Below, one piece after another: positions 34,801-42,657 of a stretch of 64,000 nt of DNA. The notes beneath the pieces are model-generated. The model had not been told where the DNA came from. It saw nothing but the letters and a program-made list of their open reading frames with translations, and made no database searches. Each line of letters begins with the position of its first letter. The first letter of the stretch is position 1. This DNA comes from an uncultured Dysgonomonas sp. (GTDB lineage Bacteria; Bacteroidota; Bacteroidia; Bacteroidales; Dysgonomonadaceae). The DNA lies in the NCBI RefSeq assembly GCF_900079725.1, contig NZ_LT599032.1:3210155-3274154 (forward strand), given 5' to 3'. The translations under genes were made by a program, and so were the position numbers.

Positions 34801-36000
34801 TTATCTGTTTACGATATCCATAGTATCCGAAGCAATCATAAATTCTTCATCAGTTGGTACAACCATCACTTTTATTTTAGAATCCGGTGTGGAGATTACA
34901 GCTTCTTCCCCATAGATCTTCACATTTTTATCTGTATCGAGTTTTATGCCCAGAAATTCTAGGTCGAGACATATTTCTTCTCTAAGGTAAACGGCATTTT
35001 CTCCTATACCTCCTGTGAAAAGTAAGATATCAAGACCACCCAAAGCTGCCGTATACGCCCCTATATATTTCTTGATACGGTAGAGGAACATATCATATGC
35101 TAATTTGGCCTTTTCATTCCCTTCTGCAATAGCGGCTCTGATTTCACGCATATCAGATGAAACGCCTGAAACACCCAGCAGACCGCTATGTTTATTTACG
35201 AGAGTAGAGATTGCCTGTGTACCAATATTTTCTTTTTCCATTATGAATGAGATTATACCGGCATCCACATCTCCCGAGCGTGTACCCATTAACAAGCCTT
35301 CGACGGGGGTCATACCCATCGATGTGTCTACAGAAACACCGCCTTTAATAGCAGCCAGAGAGCCGCCATTACCGATATGTGCTGAAATAATCCGTTGATC
35401 CTCGTATGGAATGCCCAACGATTCACAGGCCTTACGCGAAACATAACGGTGACTCGTACCATGGAATCCGTAACGACGGATGGCATATTTCTGATACAGA
35501 GAGTATGGTAGGCCATACATATATGCCTTTGGCGGCATTGTCTGATGAAAAGCTGTATCGAATACACCCACCTGAGGAATATCTCCCATCAGTTCCTTTA
35601 CAGCATAGATACCGGCCAGATTGGGTGGGTTGTGTAATGGTGCAAGTTCTATGCATTCTTCCATCTTTTTAATCACCTCATCTGTGATGAATACACTGCT
35701 GTTGAATTCTTCTCCTCCATGTACTACACGATGTCCTACAGCGTCTATTTCACTTAATGATTTTATACAACCATATTTTTCACTAAGAAGGACTCCGAGA
35801 ATATATTCTATACCGGCCTGATGCTCGAGTATTTCTCCTTCAAGGACAACTTTATCTCCGTTGGCAGCAGGAAATTTAAGGAAAGAACCTTTCAGTCCTA
35901 TCTTCTCTACGCCTCCCTGAGCCAAAACCTCCTTGCTTTCCATATCGAAAAGCTTATATTTTATAGACGAACTACCACAGTTCAATACTAATATCTTCAT
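34801..36000 (-). CDS. ackA: Acetate kinase
   Basis: A 399-residue acetate kinase, which makes ATP and acetate from acetyl phosphate. The N-terminal phosphate loop is VLNCGSSSIKYKLFD (about 4-18). GHRVVHGGEEF (about 86-96) holds the substrate arginine, VFDTAFHQTMP (about 146) holds the catalytic aspartate, and HIGNGGSLAAI (about 208) and LLFTGGIGENA (about 323) are the nucleotide-site motifs. It is the last gene of a tightly packed operon with a hydroxyacyl-CoA dehydrogenase (four bases upstream) and pta, and is closed by the terminator at 34746-34769. Confidence 0.97.
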   Translation of the reverse strand: MKILVLNCGSSSIKYKLFDMESKEVLAQGGVEKIGLKGSFLKFPAANGDKVVLEGEILEHQAGIEYILGVLLSEKYGCIKSLSEIDAVGHRVVHGGEEFNSSVFITDEVIKKMEECIELAPLHNPPNLAGIYAVKELMGDIPQVGVFDTAFHQTMPPKAYMYGLPYSLYQKYAIRRYGFHGTSHRYVSRKACESLGIPYEDQRIISAHIGNGGSLAAIKGGVSVDTSMGMTPVEGLLMGTRSGDVDAGIISFIMEKENIGTQAISTLVNKHSGLLGVSGVSSDMREIRAAIAEGNEKAKLAYDMFLYRIKKYIGAYTAALGGLDILLFTGGIGENAVYLREEICLDLEFLGIKLDTDKNVKIYGEEAVISTPDSKIKVMVVPTDEEFMIASDTMDIVNR

Positions 36001-36004
36001 ACTG

Positions 36005-36970
36005 TTAAATTAAATTGTTTGGACCAAGTTGTTTTCCTGTTTCATCATAGACATAGAATCCTCTTCCCGAAGATACGCCTAACTGCTTAGAACGGTACAG
36101 GCGCCACAAAATCGGAGCAGCCTTATATTTTTTGTCCCCGTATTCATGGAACATGTCTTCCATCAGCATAACCAGTTTCTCAATGCCTACGATATCGGCA
36201 AGGTGAAAGATGCCATAACGCTGGCCGTAAATAATAGTAAACTCTTTGTCTATATCTTCGAGCGACGCTACGTTCTCCATCCAGATATTACACGCCTCGT
36301 TCAGCATTATTATCATCAGGCGGAAGCTCACAAGACCACTGCTTTCATGCACCGGAATCGGCGTATATTTAATCATATGGGCAAACAGATATATCTTATC
36401 TACCGCCTCTTGTGATGTAAATGTACCCCTTACTACTTCGAGCAAACGGGCATCGGTATGTGTAATCGGAAAATGAAGACTTATGCAGCGTTCTTTATGC
36501 GTCAACTCTGCTGCCAACTCACTTATAATGACAGTAGTGGCATTTGTAGCTATAATAGCATCCGGCGCAAGTACCAGTTCCAGGTTTCTGAAAACCTCCT
36601 TACGGAGTTCGGTACTGCGTTCACCGTTAGCTTCGTAACGGATACATTCTATCACAAAGTCACATCCTTTGAGGTCACTGTAATTGAGAGAGCCTTTTAT
36701 ACGCCCCATAGTAGCCCGCTTCTCGCTCTGGGTCAAACCCCAGTTTTCAATCTTGGTATCCAGTCCGTGACCAATATCTTTGAGTGCTTCCTGAATTCTT
36801 TCTTCCGAAACTTCTATAAAAACAACTTCCATCCCCGACAAAGCCGTAAGACTAACAATATGTCTGCCATCACGCCCACAGCCTACAACTCCGATTTTGG
36901 AGAAAAGAGACCTTTTCTTATGTTTATTGCTTAACCCGTATTCTTCAATAGGTTCTATGATTTCTGCCAT
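36005..36970 (-). CDS. 3-hydroxyacyl-CoA dehydrogenase family protein
   Basis: A 321-residue NAD-dependent dehydrogenase of the 3-hydroxybutyryl-CoA type. The Rossmann motif is GVVGCGRDGR (about 27-36). The acidic DFVIECI strand (about 104), the catalytic histidine in SLHFPITHTDARLLEV (about 166-181; the usual HFFNP is HFPIT) and the C-terminal helical domain (GLVSFRLMIIMLNEA) are present. A longer N-terminal tail of about 20 residues (MAEIIEPIEEYGLSNKHKKR) precedes the domain. It lies between pta (17 bases) and ackA (4 bases), so it is expressed with acetate-forming enzymes; a role in butyrate or hydroxybutyryl-CoA metabolism or redox balancing is inferred. Confidence 0.88.
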   Translation of the reverse strand: MAEIIEPIEEYGLSNKHKKRSLFSKIGVVGCGRDGRHIVSLTALSGMEVVFIEVSEERIQEALKDIGHGLDTKIENWGLTQSEKRATMGRIKGSLNYSDLKGCDFVIECIRYEANGERSTELRKEVFRNLELVLAPDAIIATNATTVIISELAAELTHKERCISLHFPITHTDARLLEVVRGTFTSQEAVDKIYLFAHMIKYTPIPVHESSGLVSFRLMIIMLNEACNIWMENVASLEDIDKEFTIIYGQRYGIFHLADIVGIEKLVMLMEDMFHEYGDKKYKAAPILWRLYRSKQLGVSSGRGFYVYDETGKQLGPNNLI

Positions 36971-36987
36971 ATATAATTTATTGATTG

Positions 36988-37998
36988 TTACTTATTCTTT
37001 GCCGCTATGGCCTGATTTGCCGCTATGGCTACCATGTTATAAACATCACTCACTGAGCATCCGCGCGAAAGGTCGTTTACCGGAGCTGCCATTCCTTGCA
37101 GAATAGGGCCAACGGCTTCTGCATTACCCAAACGCTGAACTAGTTTATATGCAATATTTCCCACTTCGAGTGAAGGGAAAACAAGAACATTGGCATGTCC
37201 TGCGACTTTACTGCCGGGTGCTTTTTGCTGACCTACAGATGGTACTAAAGCAGCATCGGCCTGCAATTCCCCGTCGATATTCATCGTAGGGTCAATTTTC
37301 TGTGCAAGCTGAGTTGCTTCTATTACTTTGTCTACCATCGGATGTTTTGCGCTTCCTTTTGTAGAAAAACTCAATATGGCTACCTGAGGTTCTTCTCCGA
37401 CCAATGCACGGGCTGTCTGGCCTGTAGCAACTGCGATCTCAGCCAACTGTGATGCGGTAGGGTCAGGTGTAACAGCGCAGTCGGCTACAACAAGCAATCC
37501 GTCTTTGCCGTACTGTTTCTGAGTAGTAAACATTAAAAAAGCACCTGATACCACACTGATTCCGGGTGCTGTTTTTATAATCTGAAGCGCAGGACGAAGC
37601 ACATCGCCTGTCGTATTTTGTGCGCCGGCTATCTCTCCGTCGGCGTCTCCGTTCTTTATCATCAGGCAACCGATATACAATGGGTCTTCTGCCAGTTTAG
37701 AGGCTTGCTCGATTGTCATACCCTTGGCTTTTCTCAATTCGAAAAGGAGATTCGTATAAGCTTCCTTCTTTTCATAGTTCTCAGGGTCAAGGATTGTTGC
37801 TTTGTCTATATTTTTCAGGTTCAAACTTGCTGCCAGTTCCTTTACCTCTTTTGTATTCCCTATAAGAATAATTTCAGCAACTCCGTCTGCCAATAACTGA
37901 TCGGCAGCTGTTATAGTTCTTACCTCTGTTCCTTCGGGAAGGACAATCCGTTGTTTGTTTGCCTTGGCCCTTTCTACAATTTGTTTAATTAAGTCCAT
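36988..37998 (-). CDS. pta: Phosphate acetyltransferase
   Basis: A 336-residue short-type phosphate acetyltransferase, which interconverts acetyl-CoA and acetyl phosphate. It has the usual opening MDLIKQIVERAKANKQRIVL with PEGTEVRT following. GDADGEIAGAQNTTGDVLRPAL (about 128-149) and the active-site region SFSTKGSAKHP (about 225-235) are typical, as is LPSVGQQKAPGS-like ALVPSVGQQKAPGS (about 255). The ATG at 37998 is preferred over 38031. It is the first gene of the pta–hydroxyacyl-CoA dehydrogenase–ackA operon. Confidence 0.96.
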   Translation of the reverse strand: MDLIKQIVERAKANKQRIVLPEGTEVRTITAADQLLADGVAEIILIGNTKEVKELAASLNLKNIDKATILDPENYEKKEAYTNLLFELRKAKGMTIEQASKLAEDPLYIGCLMIKNGDADGEIAGAQNTTGDVLRPALQIIKTAPGISVVSGAFLMFTTQKQYGKDGLLVVADCAVTPDPTASQLAEIAVATGQTARALVGEEPQVAILSFSTKGSAKHPMVDKVIEATQLAQKIDPTMNIDGELQADAALVPSVGQQKAPGSKVAGHANVLVFPSLEVGNIAYKLVQRLGNAEAVGPILQGMAAPVNDLSRGCSVSDVYNMVAIAANQAIAAKNK

Positions 37999-38062
37999 AT
38001 AATAGATGTTTTTACTTGTGTTCTTGTGCAAATGGGATATTACGTCATTTTTTACGCGTGCG

Positions 38063-38100
38063 CAAATATACTAAAAATGCAAACTAGAGATTGCATTTTT
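38063..38100 (-). promoter_or_regulatory. pta promoter with inverted repeat
   Basis: TATATTTG (38063-38070, minus) is a −7 box 65 bases before the ATG. Directly upstream, AAAAATGCAA (38073-38082) and TTGCATTTTT (38091-38100) form a perfect 10-base inverted repeat that would cover the −33 region, a plausible operator. A similar GCAAAATATACTAAAAAAGC word follows at 38124-38143. The 337-base gap 37999-38335 holds nothing else I can identify. Confidence 0.45.
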
Positions 38101-38335
38101 GTGTAAGAATAATCGTTTGAAATGCAAAATATACTAAAAAAGCGAGTGGCAATAAATGCTTGAAAAGATTTTATTATAGGTAAGCGGAAGTAAATATTAC
38201 CTTAGACCCCGACCCGTTTTATATCTTTTGTATATGTATTTTTATCTATCACTTTATACCCTCTTGATAAATTCTCATTTCGAGAAATATTGTTCAGAAA
38301 AGCGAATTGGGGAACCGCCTCTGGCTATCGTAAAT

Positions 38336-39058
38336 TTAATCGGAATAAGGAACGTTCAGTATCCAGTTTCTGATCATATCCTTGTCGAAAATCTTTCCTA
38401 TAACTCTGTATTTCGAATCATTTAAAGGATTACGTCCTATCAGCGGTTCTGACATTACCCCGATTTTAGGCTTATAGTAGTTGGCATGTACAAAAGACAT
38501 TTTATCATTTATATAATAAATATAACCTACATGAGAATCCAGCCCGACAATGTATAGTCCCTCGCCCTTCGATTCTATATAGGCTATAACATCTTTCATC
38601 GGCTTTTGTTGAAAACGCCTGATATCTGTTGATACTTTTTTTATTAAATATTCCGATGCCTGTTGTGCCCACTTTATACGGGGGATGTTAAAACCCATGT
38701 CGCGCAGGCTAGTGGTGATAAAGTAACCGCAGGCAATACTTCCTTCTTTCGGAGTCTGGCTATGTCCGTGAAATGTCCATGGGGTATCGTACCACGACCG
38801 GAAGAAATCATCTGAGATAGCTAATAAATATTTCTGTACTTCACTCACAATGCTATCCTGGCTTTCTTTATTGCTTTTGTTGTATGCTTCTCTAAAAGTC
38901 TCACGCTTGCCTTGTACTTCTGTTTTTAGCTCAGAGTATGGCTTATGCTTCTCCTCTATTCTCTCTTTCCATAAAGATATAGCCTCTTGTTTACGGGATT
39001 CCGCCGAACATGAAAATGGTATAAGGAAAAAAGAGAATAGTAAGATCTGATACATCAT
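38336..39058 (-). CDS. Exported protein with NlpC/CHAP-like Cys–His pattern
   Basis: A 240-residue probable lipoprotein or secreted protein (signal MYQILLFSFFLIPFSC). After a charged helical stretch (about 17-85) comes a domain with EGSIACGYFITTSLRDMG (Cys about 112), GLDSHVGYIYYI (His about 191) and MSFVHANYYKP (His about 206). A buried cysteine at a helix start followed by two later histidines on strands resembles NlpC/P60-, CHAP- or transglutaminase-like thiol hydrolases, but I cannot assign a family. Start at 39058 (or 39055) rather than 39100, because a repeat-borne −7 box at 39089-39096 would otherwise be coding. It is the only gene downstream of the long repeat region. Confidence 0.65.
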   Translation of the reverse strand: MMYQILLFSFFLIPFSCSAESRKQEAISLWKERIEEKHKPYSELKTEVQGKRETFREAYNKSNKESQDSIVSEVQKYLLAISDDFFRSWYDTPWTFHGHSQTPKEGSIACGYFITTSLRDMGFNIPRIKWAQQASEYLIKKVSTDIRRFQQKPMKDVIAYIESKGEGLYIVGLDSHVGYIYYINDKMSFVHANYYKPKIGVMSEPLIGRNPLNDSKYRVIGKIFDKDMIRNWILNVPYSD

Positions 39059-39088
39059 AATTAATGCGAATCGGTAGTTAGAAAGCAA

Positions 39089-39096
39089 CAAAGGTA
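39089..39096 (-). promoter_or_regulatory. Module-B −7 box upstream of the NlpC-like gene
   Basis: TACCTTTG on the minus strand, inside GTTACCTTTG of the repeat, about 31 bases before the ATG at 39058. The spacing equals that seen at 7001-7008 for the MFS gene. Confidence 0.45.
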
Positions 39097-39650
39097 ACAA
39101 CTTTTTCAGTTATCAGTTAACAGTCATCAATTAATGGTACTCTCACGCAAAAGGTAACAAAGGTAACAGATATATCAGTTAACAGTCAACAGTTAGCAGT
39201 TAACATCTTGTATCTCGTATCTCGTTTACTTGCATCTTTCTCCAAAAGGTAACAACCAACGGTCACAGGAGCGAAGCGTATGTAAAGGTAACACAAAGAG
39301 CAATTAATAATTAAGAATGAATAATTAATAATTACTTTTTGCCCTTTCTGTAGCCTCCCTTCGGGGCAGGGCTGTTAAGTTCTAATTTTTATACCCTCTA
39401 TGTCATGTTGAACGGAGTGAAACATCTCGTTTCTCAGGGTCGAGATCCTTCGTTCCACTCAGGATGACAGCAGAAAATAACAGAACAAAGTAGAGAACTT
39501 AACAGCTCAGCCCTTCGCGGAGAATTGAATTGCAAATCGACGGAGTAAAAATCGGCAGAGCGAAGCGAAGCCAATGGAGGGGCCATCAATATTTCAAAGA
39601 GCTATAAGCTATCGGTTAAAAGTCATATATAGATAAAGCTATATGAATAA
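39097..39650 (-). repeat. Mosaic intergenic repeat, copy 4 (reverse orientation)
   Basis: The 665-base gap 39059-39723 has no gene. Read on the minus strand, it holds module A (about 39595-39637), the GGCCCCTCC hairpin word (39577-39585), the rest of the GC-rich hairpin (39352-39370), ATTATTAATTATTC words, and several module-B copies (TACCTTTT and TACCTTTG at about 39150-39175, 39246 and 39089). The order matches copy 1 except that a palindromic element splits the GC-rich hairpin. Confidence 0.7.
39369..39515. mobile_element. Nested palindromic element inserted in repeat copy 4
   Basis: Outer arms GCTGTTAAGTTCT (39371-39383) and AGAACTTAACAGC (39494-39506) are a perfect 13-base inverted repeat. 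Inner arms at 39401-39429 (TGTCATGTTGAACGGAGTGA onward) and 39441-39469 (ending AGGATGACA) match over about 21 of 29 bases; they belong to the widespread TGTCATCCTGAGCG-type repeat. No open frame is inside. Confidence 0.6.
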
Positions 39651-39723
39651 AGTAACGTCTGATGTTTAAAAACTGATTCACATTACATTTATTCTGTTGT
39701 GATTTTAATCATTATCAAACAAA

Positions 39724-40356
39724 TTAGTTTAGCCATAAAATCAAATGTCCAAGTACTTTCCATTCGCCACTGTCCTTATCCAATATAACAATCTTGCCCG
39801 CTCCGTTAAGAGGGTTGATATATATGATAAAATGAACGAGAGCATATTTGCTGAAATACGAAACTTTCGATAATTGGAAAAAGCCAGCTCGACCCGGGTA
39901 TTTTTTGAGAAATGTTCTGTATGCCTTGTCTGGATTACCCTTGCGGAACATTTTACATATATCCTGACTTTTGACGATAGTTACCGAAGGTGAAAAGCCA
40001 AGGCTATCTCCCTCCAGCGACACGGGTTCGTAAACTTGTCGGGTGAAACGGAGCATTGCCTCTTGAAACGTCATATCACAGCAAATAAGAGAATCTAAAT
40101 ATTTACCATCTTCATCCCATTGTGTGGAAAGCGCCAAAGCAGACACCATATCAGCTGCTATATCATCAAATAATTCTTTATCAGATAATCCTTCGACCAA
40201 CTTATCTGTTAACACAATATGGGAAATAGTATCCTGTTTCCATCTATCCATTTGATCTTGGATTACAAGGTGGTATATTTCATAATCCTGTTTTGTCTGA
40301 CTAAAAGAAAACGTACCGGTAAGTAAAAATGAGATAACAAGTAGTACTATTCGCAT
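39724..40356 (-). CDS. Secreted protein of unknown function
   Basis: A 210-residue protein with a cleavable signal peptide (MRIVLLVISFLLTGTFSFSQ). The mature part is mixed alpha/beta with an acidic segment (GLSDKELFDDIAADMV), a CCDMTF cysteine pair (about 93), and a C-terminal beta-rich part ending VLGHLILWLN. The second half (VHFIIYINPLNGAGKIVILD) resembles strands of small NTF2- or cystatin-like domains, but I do not recognise a family. It lies 21 bases downstream of aguB and may be the last gene of that operon. Confidence 0.65.
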   Translation of the reverse strand: MRIVLLVISFLLTGTFSFSQTKQDYEIYHLVIQDQMDRWKQDTISHIVLTDKLVEGLSDKELFDDIAADMVSALALSTQWDEDGKYLDSLICCDMTFQEAMLRFTRQVYEPVSLEGDSLGFSPSVTIVKSQDICKMFRKGNPDKAYRTFLKKYPGRAGFFQLSKVSYFSKYALVHFIIYINPLNGAGKIVILDKDSGEWKVLGHLILWLN

Positions 40357-40377
40357 ATCTTGTTCCTATAAAGTATC

Positions 40378-41253
40378 TTAATCTATAAACCGTTTTGTTA
40401 TATCCCCGAAATAATCGATACGTCTGTCTCGGAAGAATGGCCACCAGCGCCTTACCTGTTCTGAGCGTTTCATATCTATTTCCACAATCCGGACTTCTTT
40501 TTTGTCGTTCGTAGCCTGCCATAGTATTTCTCCCTGAGGGCCTGCCACAAAGCTGTTTCCCCAGAATGTAATACCATTTGTTTGTCCCGACGGGTCAGGT
40601 TCATAACCTGTACGGTTGACAGATACCACATGCAGTCCATTTGCTACGGCATGTCCCCGTTGGGAGATTACCCATGCCCCTAGCTGGCGGTCTTTTTCTT
40701 CCTGCGAGTCGGTCGATTCCCAGCCTATGGCAGTAGGATAAATGAGTAAGTCGGCTCCTGCCATTGCCATCAGGCGGGCAGCTTCAGGGTACCACTGATC
40801 CCAGCAAACCAGTACACCCAGTTTTCCCAAAGATGTTTCAATGGGTTTGAATCCCAGGTCTCCCGGAGTGAAATAGAATTTTTCATAATAGGCAGGGTCA
40901 TCGGGTATGTGCATCTTGCGGTATTTTCCGGCAATAGTCCCGTCTTTTTCCATTACTACAGCCGTATTGTGATACAAACCGGGTGCGCGGCGCTCGAAGA
41001 GGGAGAGGACAATAACGACTCCGAGTTCTTTTGCCAGTGCTCCAAACTCGTCAGTCGACGGGCCGGGAATTGTTTCGGCAAGGTCGAAAATATTAGTATC
41101 TTCTACCTGACAGAAATACAGTGAATTGTGCAACTCCTGCAAAACGATAAGTTGAGCACCTTGTTTTGCGGCGTCTTTTACTTTATTCTTAAGACCTTCA
41201 ATATTCTTCCGAATGTCGGGTGTATTGGCCTGTTGTATTAATCCTATTTTCAT
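40378..41253 (-). CDS. aguB: N-carbamoylputrescine amidase
   Basis: A 291-residue nitrilase-superfamily carbon–nitrogen hydrolase that converts N-carbamoylputrescine to putrescine. The catalytic triad is visible: Glu in VLQELHNSLYFCQ (about 40), Lys in KYRKMHIPDDPAYYEKFYF (about 112) and Cys in GVLVCWDQWYPEAARL (about 148). The YPTAIGWE and NRTGYE stretches are typical of the AguB group. It lies in one transcription direction with aguA and a small gene, completing the agmatine-to-putrescine route. The 83-base gap to the upstream gene contains a fragment of the intergenic repeat (GCACATTGGCATATTTGC). Confidence 0.95.
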   Translation of the reverse strand: MKIGLIQQANTPDIRKNIEGLKNKVKDAAKQGAQLIVLQELHNSLYFCQVEDTNIFDLAETIPGPSTDEFGALAKELGVVIVLSLFERRAPGLYHNTAVVMEKDGTIAGKYRKMHIPDDPAYYEKFYFTPGDLGFKPIETSLGKLGVLVCWDQWYPEAARLMAMAGADLLIYPTAIGWESTDSQEEKDRQLGAWVISQRGHAVANGLHVVSVNRTGYEPDPSGQTNGITFWGNSFVAGPQGEILWQATNDKKEVRIVEIDMKRSEQVRRWWPFFRDRRIDYFGDITKRFID

Positions 41254-41336
41254 TTTATATGTGAGTTACAAATTATAAATCATATGGCTTTGTACCATTG
41301 GCACATTGGCATATTTGCTAATTGGCAAATCAGTAA

Positions 41337-41561
41337 TCAATCCGGCAACTTAATCGTATCGGGTGACATTTCTATATGTTTTTCGAATTCTTCTATTCGC
41401 AGTTGTATATCATCTAAAAATTCCTGTGTACAGCCACTTTTCTTAGCATCTTCGTAATATCTTTTCAGTAGAGGCAGGAACAGTATATCATTCCCCGAAA
41501 ATACCATTGCTGGAACATCGTTCTTTATGCATCTGAATAATAATGCTTTCTGATCTTTCAT
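41337..41561 (-). CDS. Small conserved-looking protein in the agu operon
   Basis: A 74-residue protein starting MKDQKALLFRCIKNDVPAMV. It is acidic, with an amphipathic helical middle (LPLLKRYYEDAKKSG) and a second helix (LDDIQLRIEEFEKHI). No domain is recognised. The ATG at 41561 lies 11 bases after the aguA stop, whereas the longer frame would overlap aguA by 73 bases, so I choose the short form. Its position between aguA and aguB suggests a role linked to polyamine synthesis, but nothing in the sequence shows one. Confidence 0.62.
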   Translation of the reverse strand: MKDQKALLFRCIKNDVPAMVFSGNDILFLPLLKRYYEDAKKSGCTQEFLDDIQLRIEEFEKHIEMSPDTIKLPD

Positions 41562-41572
41562 CTGAATAGTAT

Positions 41573-42610
41573 TTAGATAAAACCTTCGGGATACTGCATT
41601 GTAATACAATGTAAGGAGCCATGCTGTCTTATCAGCGGCAAGCAATCCACACCAATAATCTCCCTTGCCGGGAAAGCCTTCTGTAGTTGCTTACGGGCTT
41701 CTTCGTCCCTTTCTTTATCATTATAGAACGGTAGTAATACCGCATTATTCATTATAAGGAAATTGGCATATGTCGCGGGTAGTCTTTGATTATCCTCGTC
41801 ATATGCAGGTTTTGCCATAGGTAAAGTTACCAGTTTATATGGGTTTCCCAGATAATCGGTAAATGTTTTCAGTTGCTCCTCCATTTTGGTAAGAGCATTG
41901 TAATGTTCATCCGATGTATCCTCACATTTTACATAAGCTATTGTGTGTTCATCACAAAAACGGGCAAGTGTATCGATATGGCTGTCGGTATCATCTCCGG
42001 CAAAGTAACCATGGTCAAGCCATAATACTCTGTCGAGGCCAAAGGCTTCTTTCAGATATTCTTCTATACTTTCTTTCGAAAGATATGAATTTCGGTTTGG
42101 AGATAACAAACATTCTGACGTGGTGAGCAGAGTCCCTTTTCCGTCCGATTCTATTGCTCCACCTTCGAGAACAAAATCTTTTTTGTTTATTAGTTCTACA
42201 TCGGAGGTGAATATCCTTTTTGAAAATAATCCTCTGGTTATCTGATTATCGAAATTAGAAGCAAATTTCAAACCCCATCCGTTGAAAGTAAAATCATATA
42301 CATATTTTTTACCATCCTTAATAACCGATATGCCGCTATGGTCACGTGCCCAGGTATCGTTTGTAGGTAATTCAACCAGCGTGAGATTGCTAAATAATTC
42401 TTTGTGCCCTCTCAATTCAAACTTTACGCTTTCGGCATTATAGCATACTATGATAAGCTTTTGCCTTTTTAGTATTTCTGTCGCTATGTTTACATAGCAG
42501 GCGGTTACTTCTTCGATCATATATTCCCAATCGGTACCAATATGGGGCCATGTGAGTTGTATTGCGCTTTGAGGATACCACTCGGGTGGTAAAAGTATAG
42601 GGTGAGCCAT
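41573..42610 (-). CDS. aguA: Agmatine deiminase
   Basis: A 345-residue agmatine deiminase (peptidyl-arginine-deiminase-like fold), converting agmatine to N-carbamoylputrescine and ammonia. Visible active-site blocks are NDTWARDHSGISV (about 83-95), EGGAIESDGKGTLLTT (about 149), the catalytic His region GDDTDSHIDTLARF (about 206-219) and the nucleophile Cys in HGSLHCITMQYPEG (about 330-343). In many relatives the last block reads GGGNIHC; here it is HGSLHC. N-terminal PPEWYPQSAIQLTWPH is the family opening. It is the first gene of aguA–74-residue protein–aguB. A −7 box TATTTTTG is at 42642-42649 (minus). Confidence 0.94.
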   Translation of the reverse strand: MAHPILLPPEWYPQSAIQLTWPHIGTDWEYMIEEVTACYVNIATEILKRQKLIIVCYNAESVKFELRGHKELFSNLTLVELPTNDTWARDHSGISVIKDGKKYVYDFTFNGWGLKFASNFDNQITRGLFSKRIFTSDVELINKKDFVLEGGAIESDGKGTLLTTSECLLSPNRNSYLSKESIEEYLKEAFGLDRVLWLDHGYFAGDDTDSHIDTLARFCDEHTIAYVKCEDTSDEHYNALTKMEEQLKTFTDYLGNPYKLVTLPMAKPAYDEDNQRLPATYANFLIMNNAVLLPFYNDKERDEEARKQLQKAFPAREIIGVDCLPLIRQHGSLHCITMQYPEGFI

Positions 42611-42641
42611 TCGTTTTTATTCTAAAATGTTTATCAGATAG

Positions 42642-42649
42642 CAAAAATA
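42642..42649 (-). promoter_or_regulatory. −7 box of the agu operon
   Basis: TATTTTTG on the minus strand, about 32 bases before the aguA ATG, in the 47-base gap after pgeF. Confidence 0.35.
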
Positions 42650-42657
42650 CAAAATAA

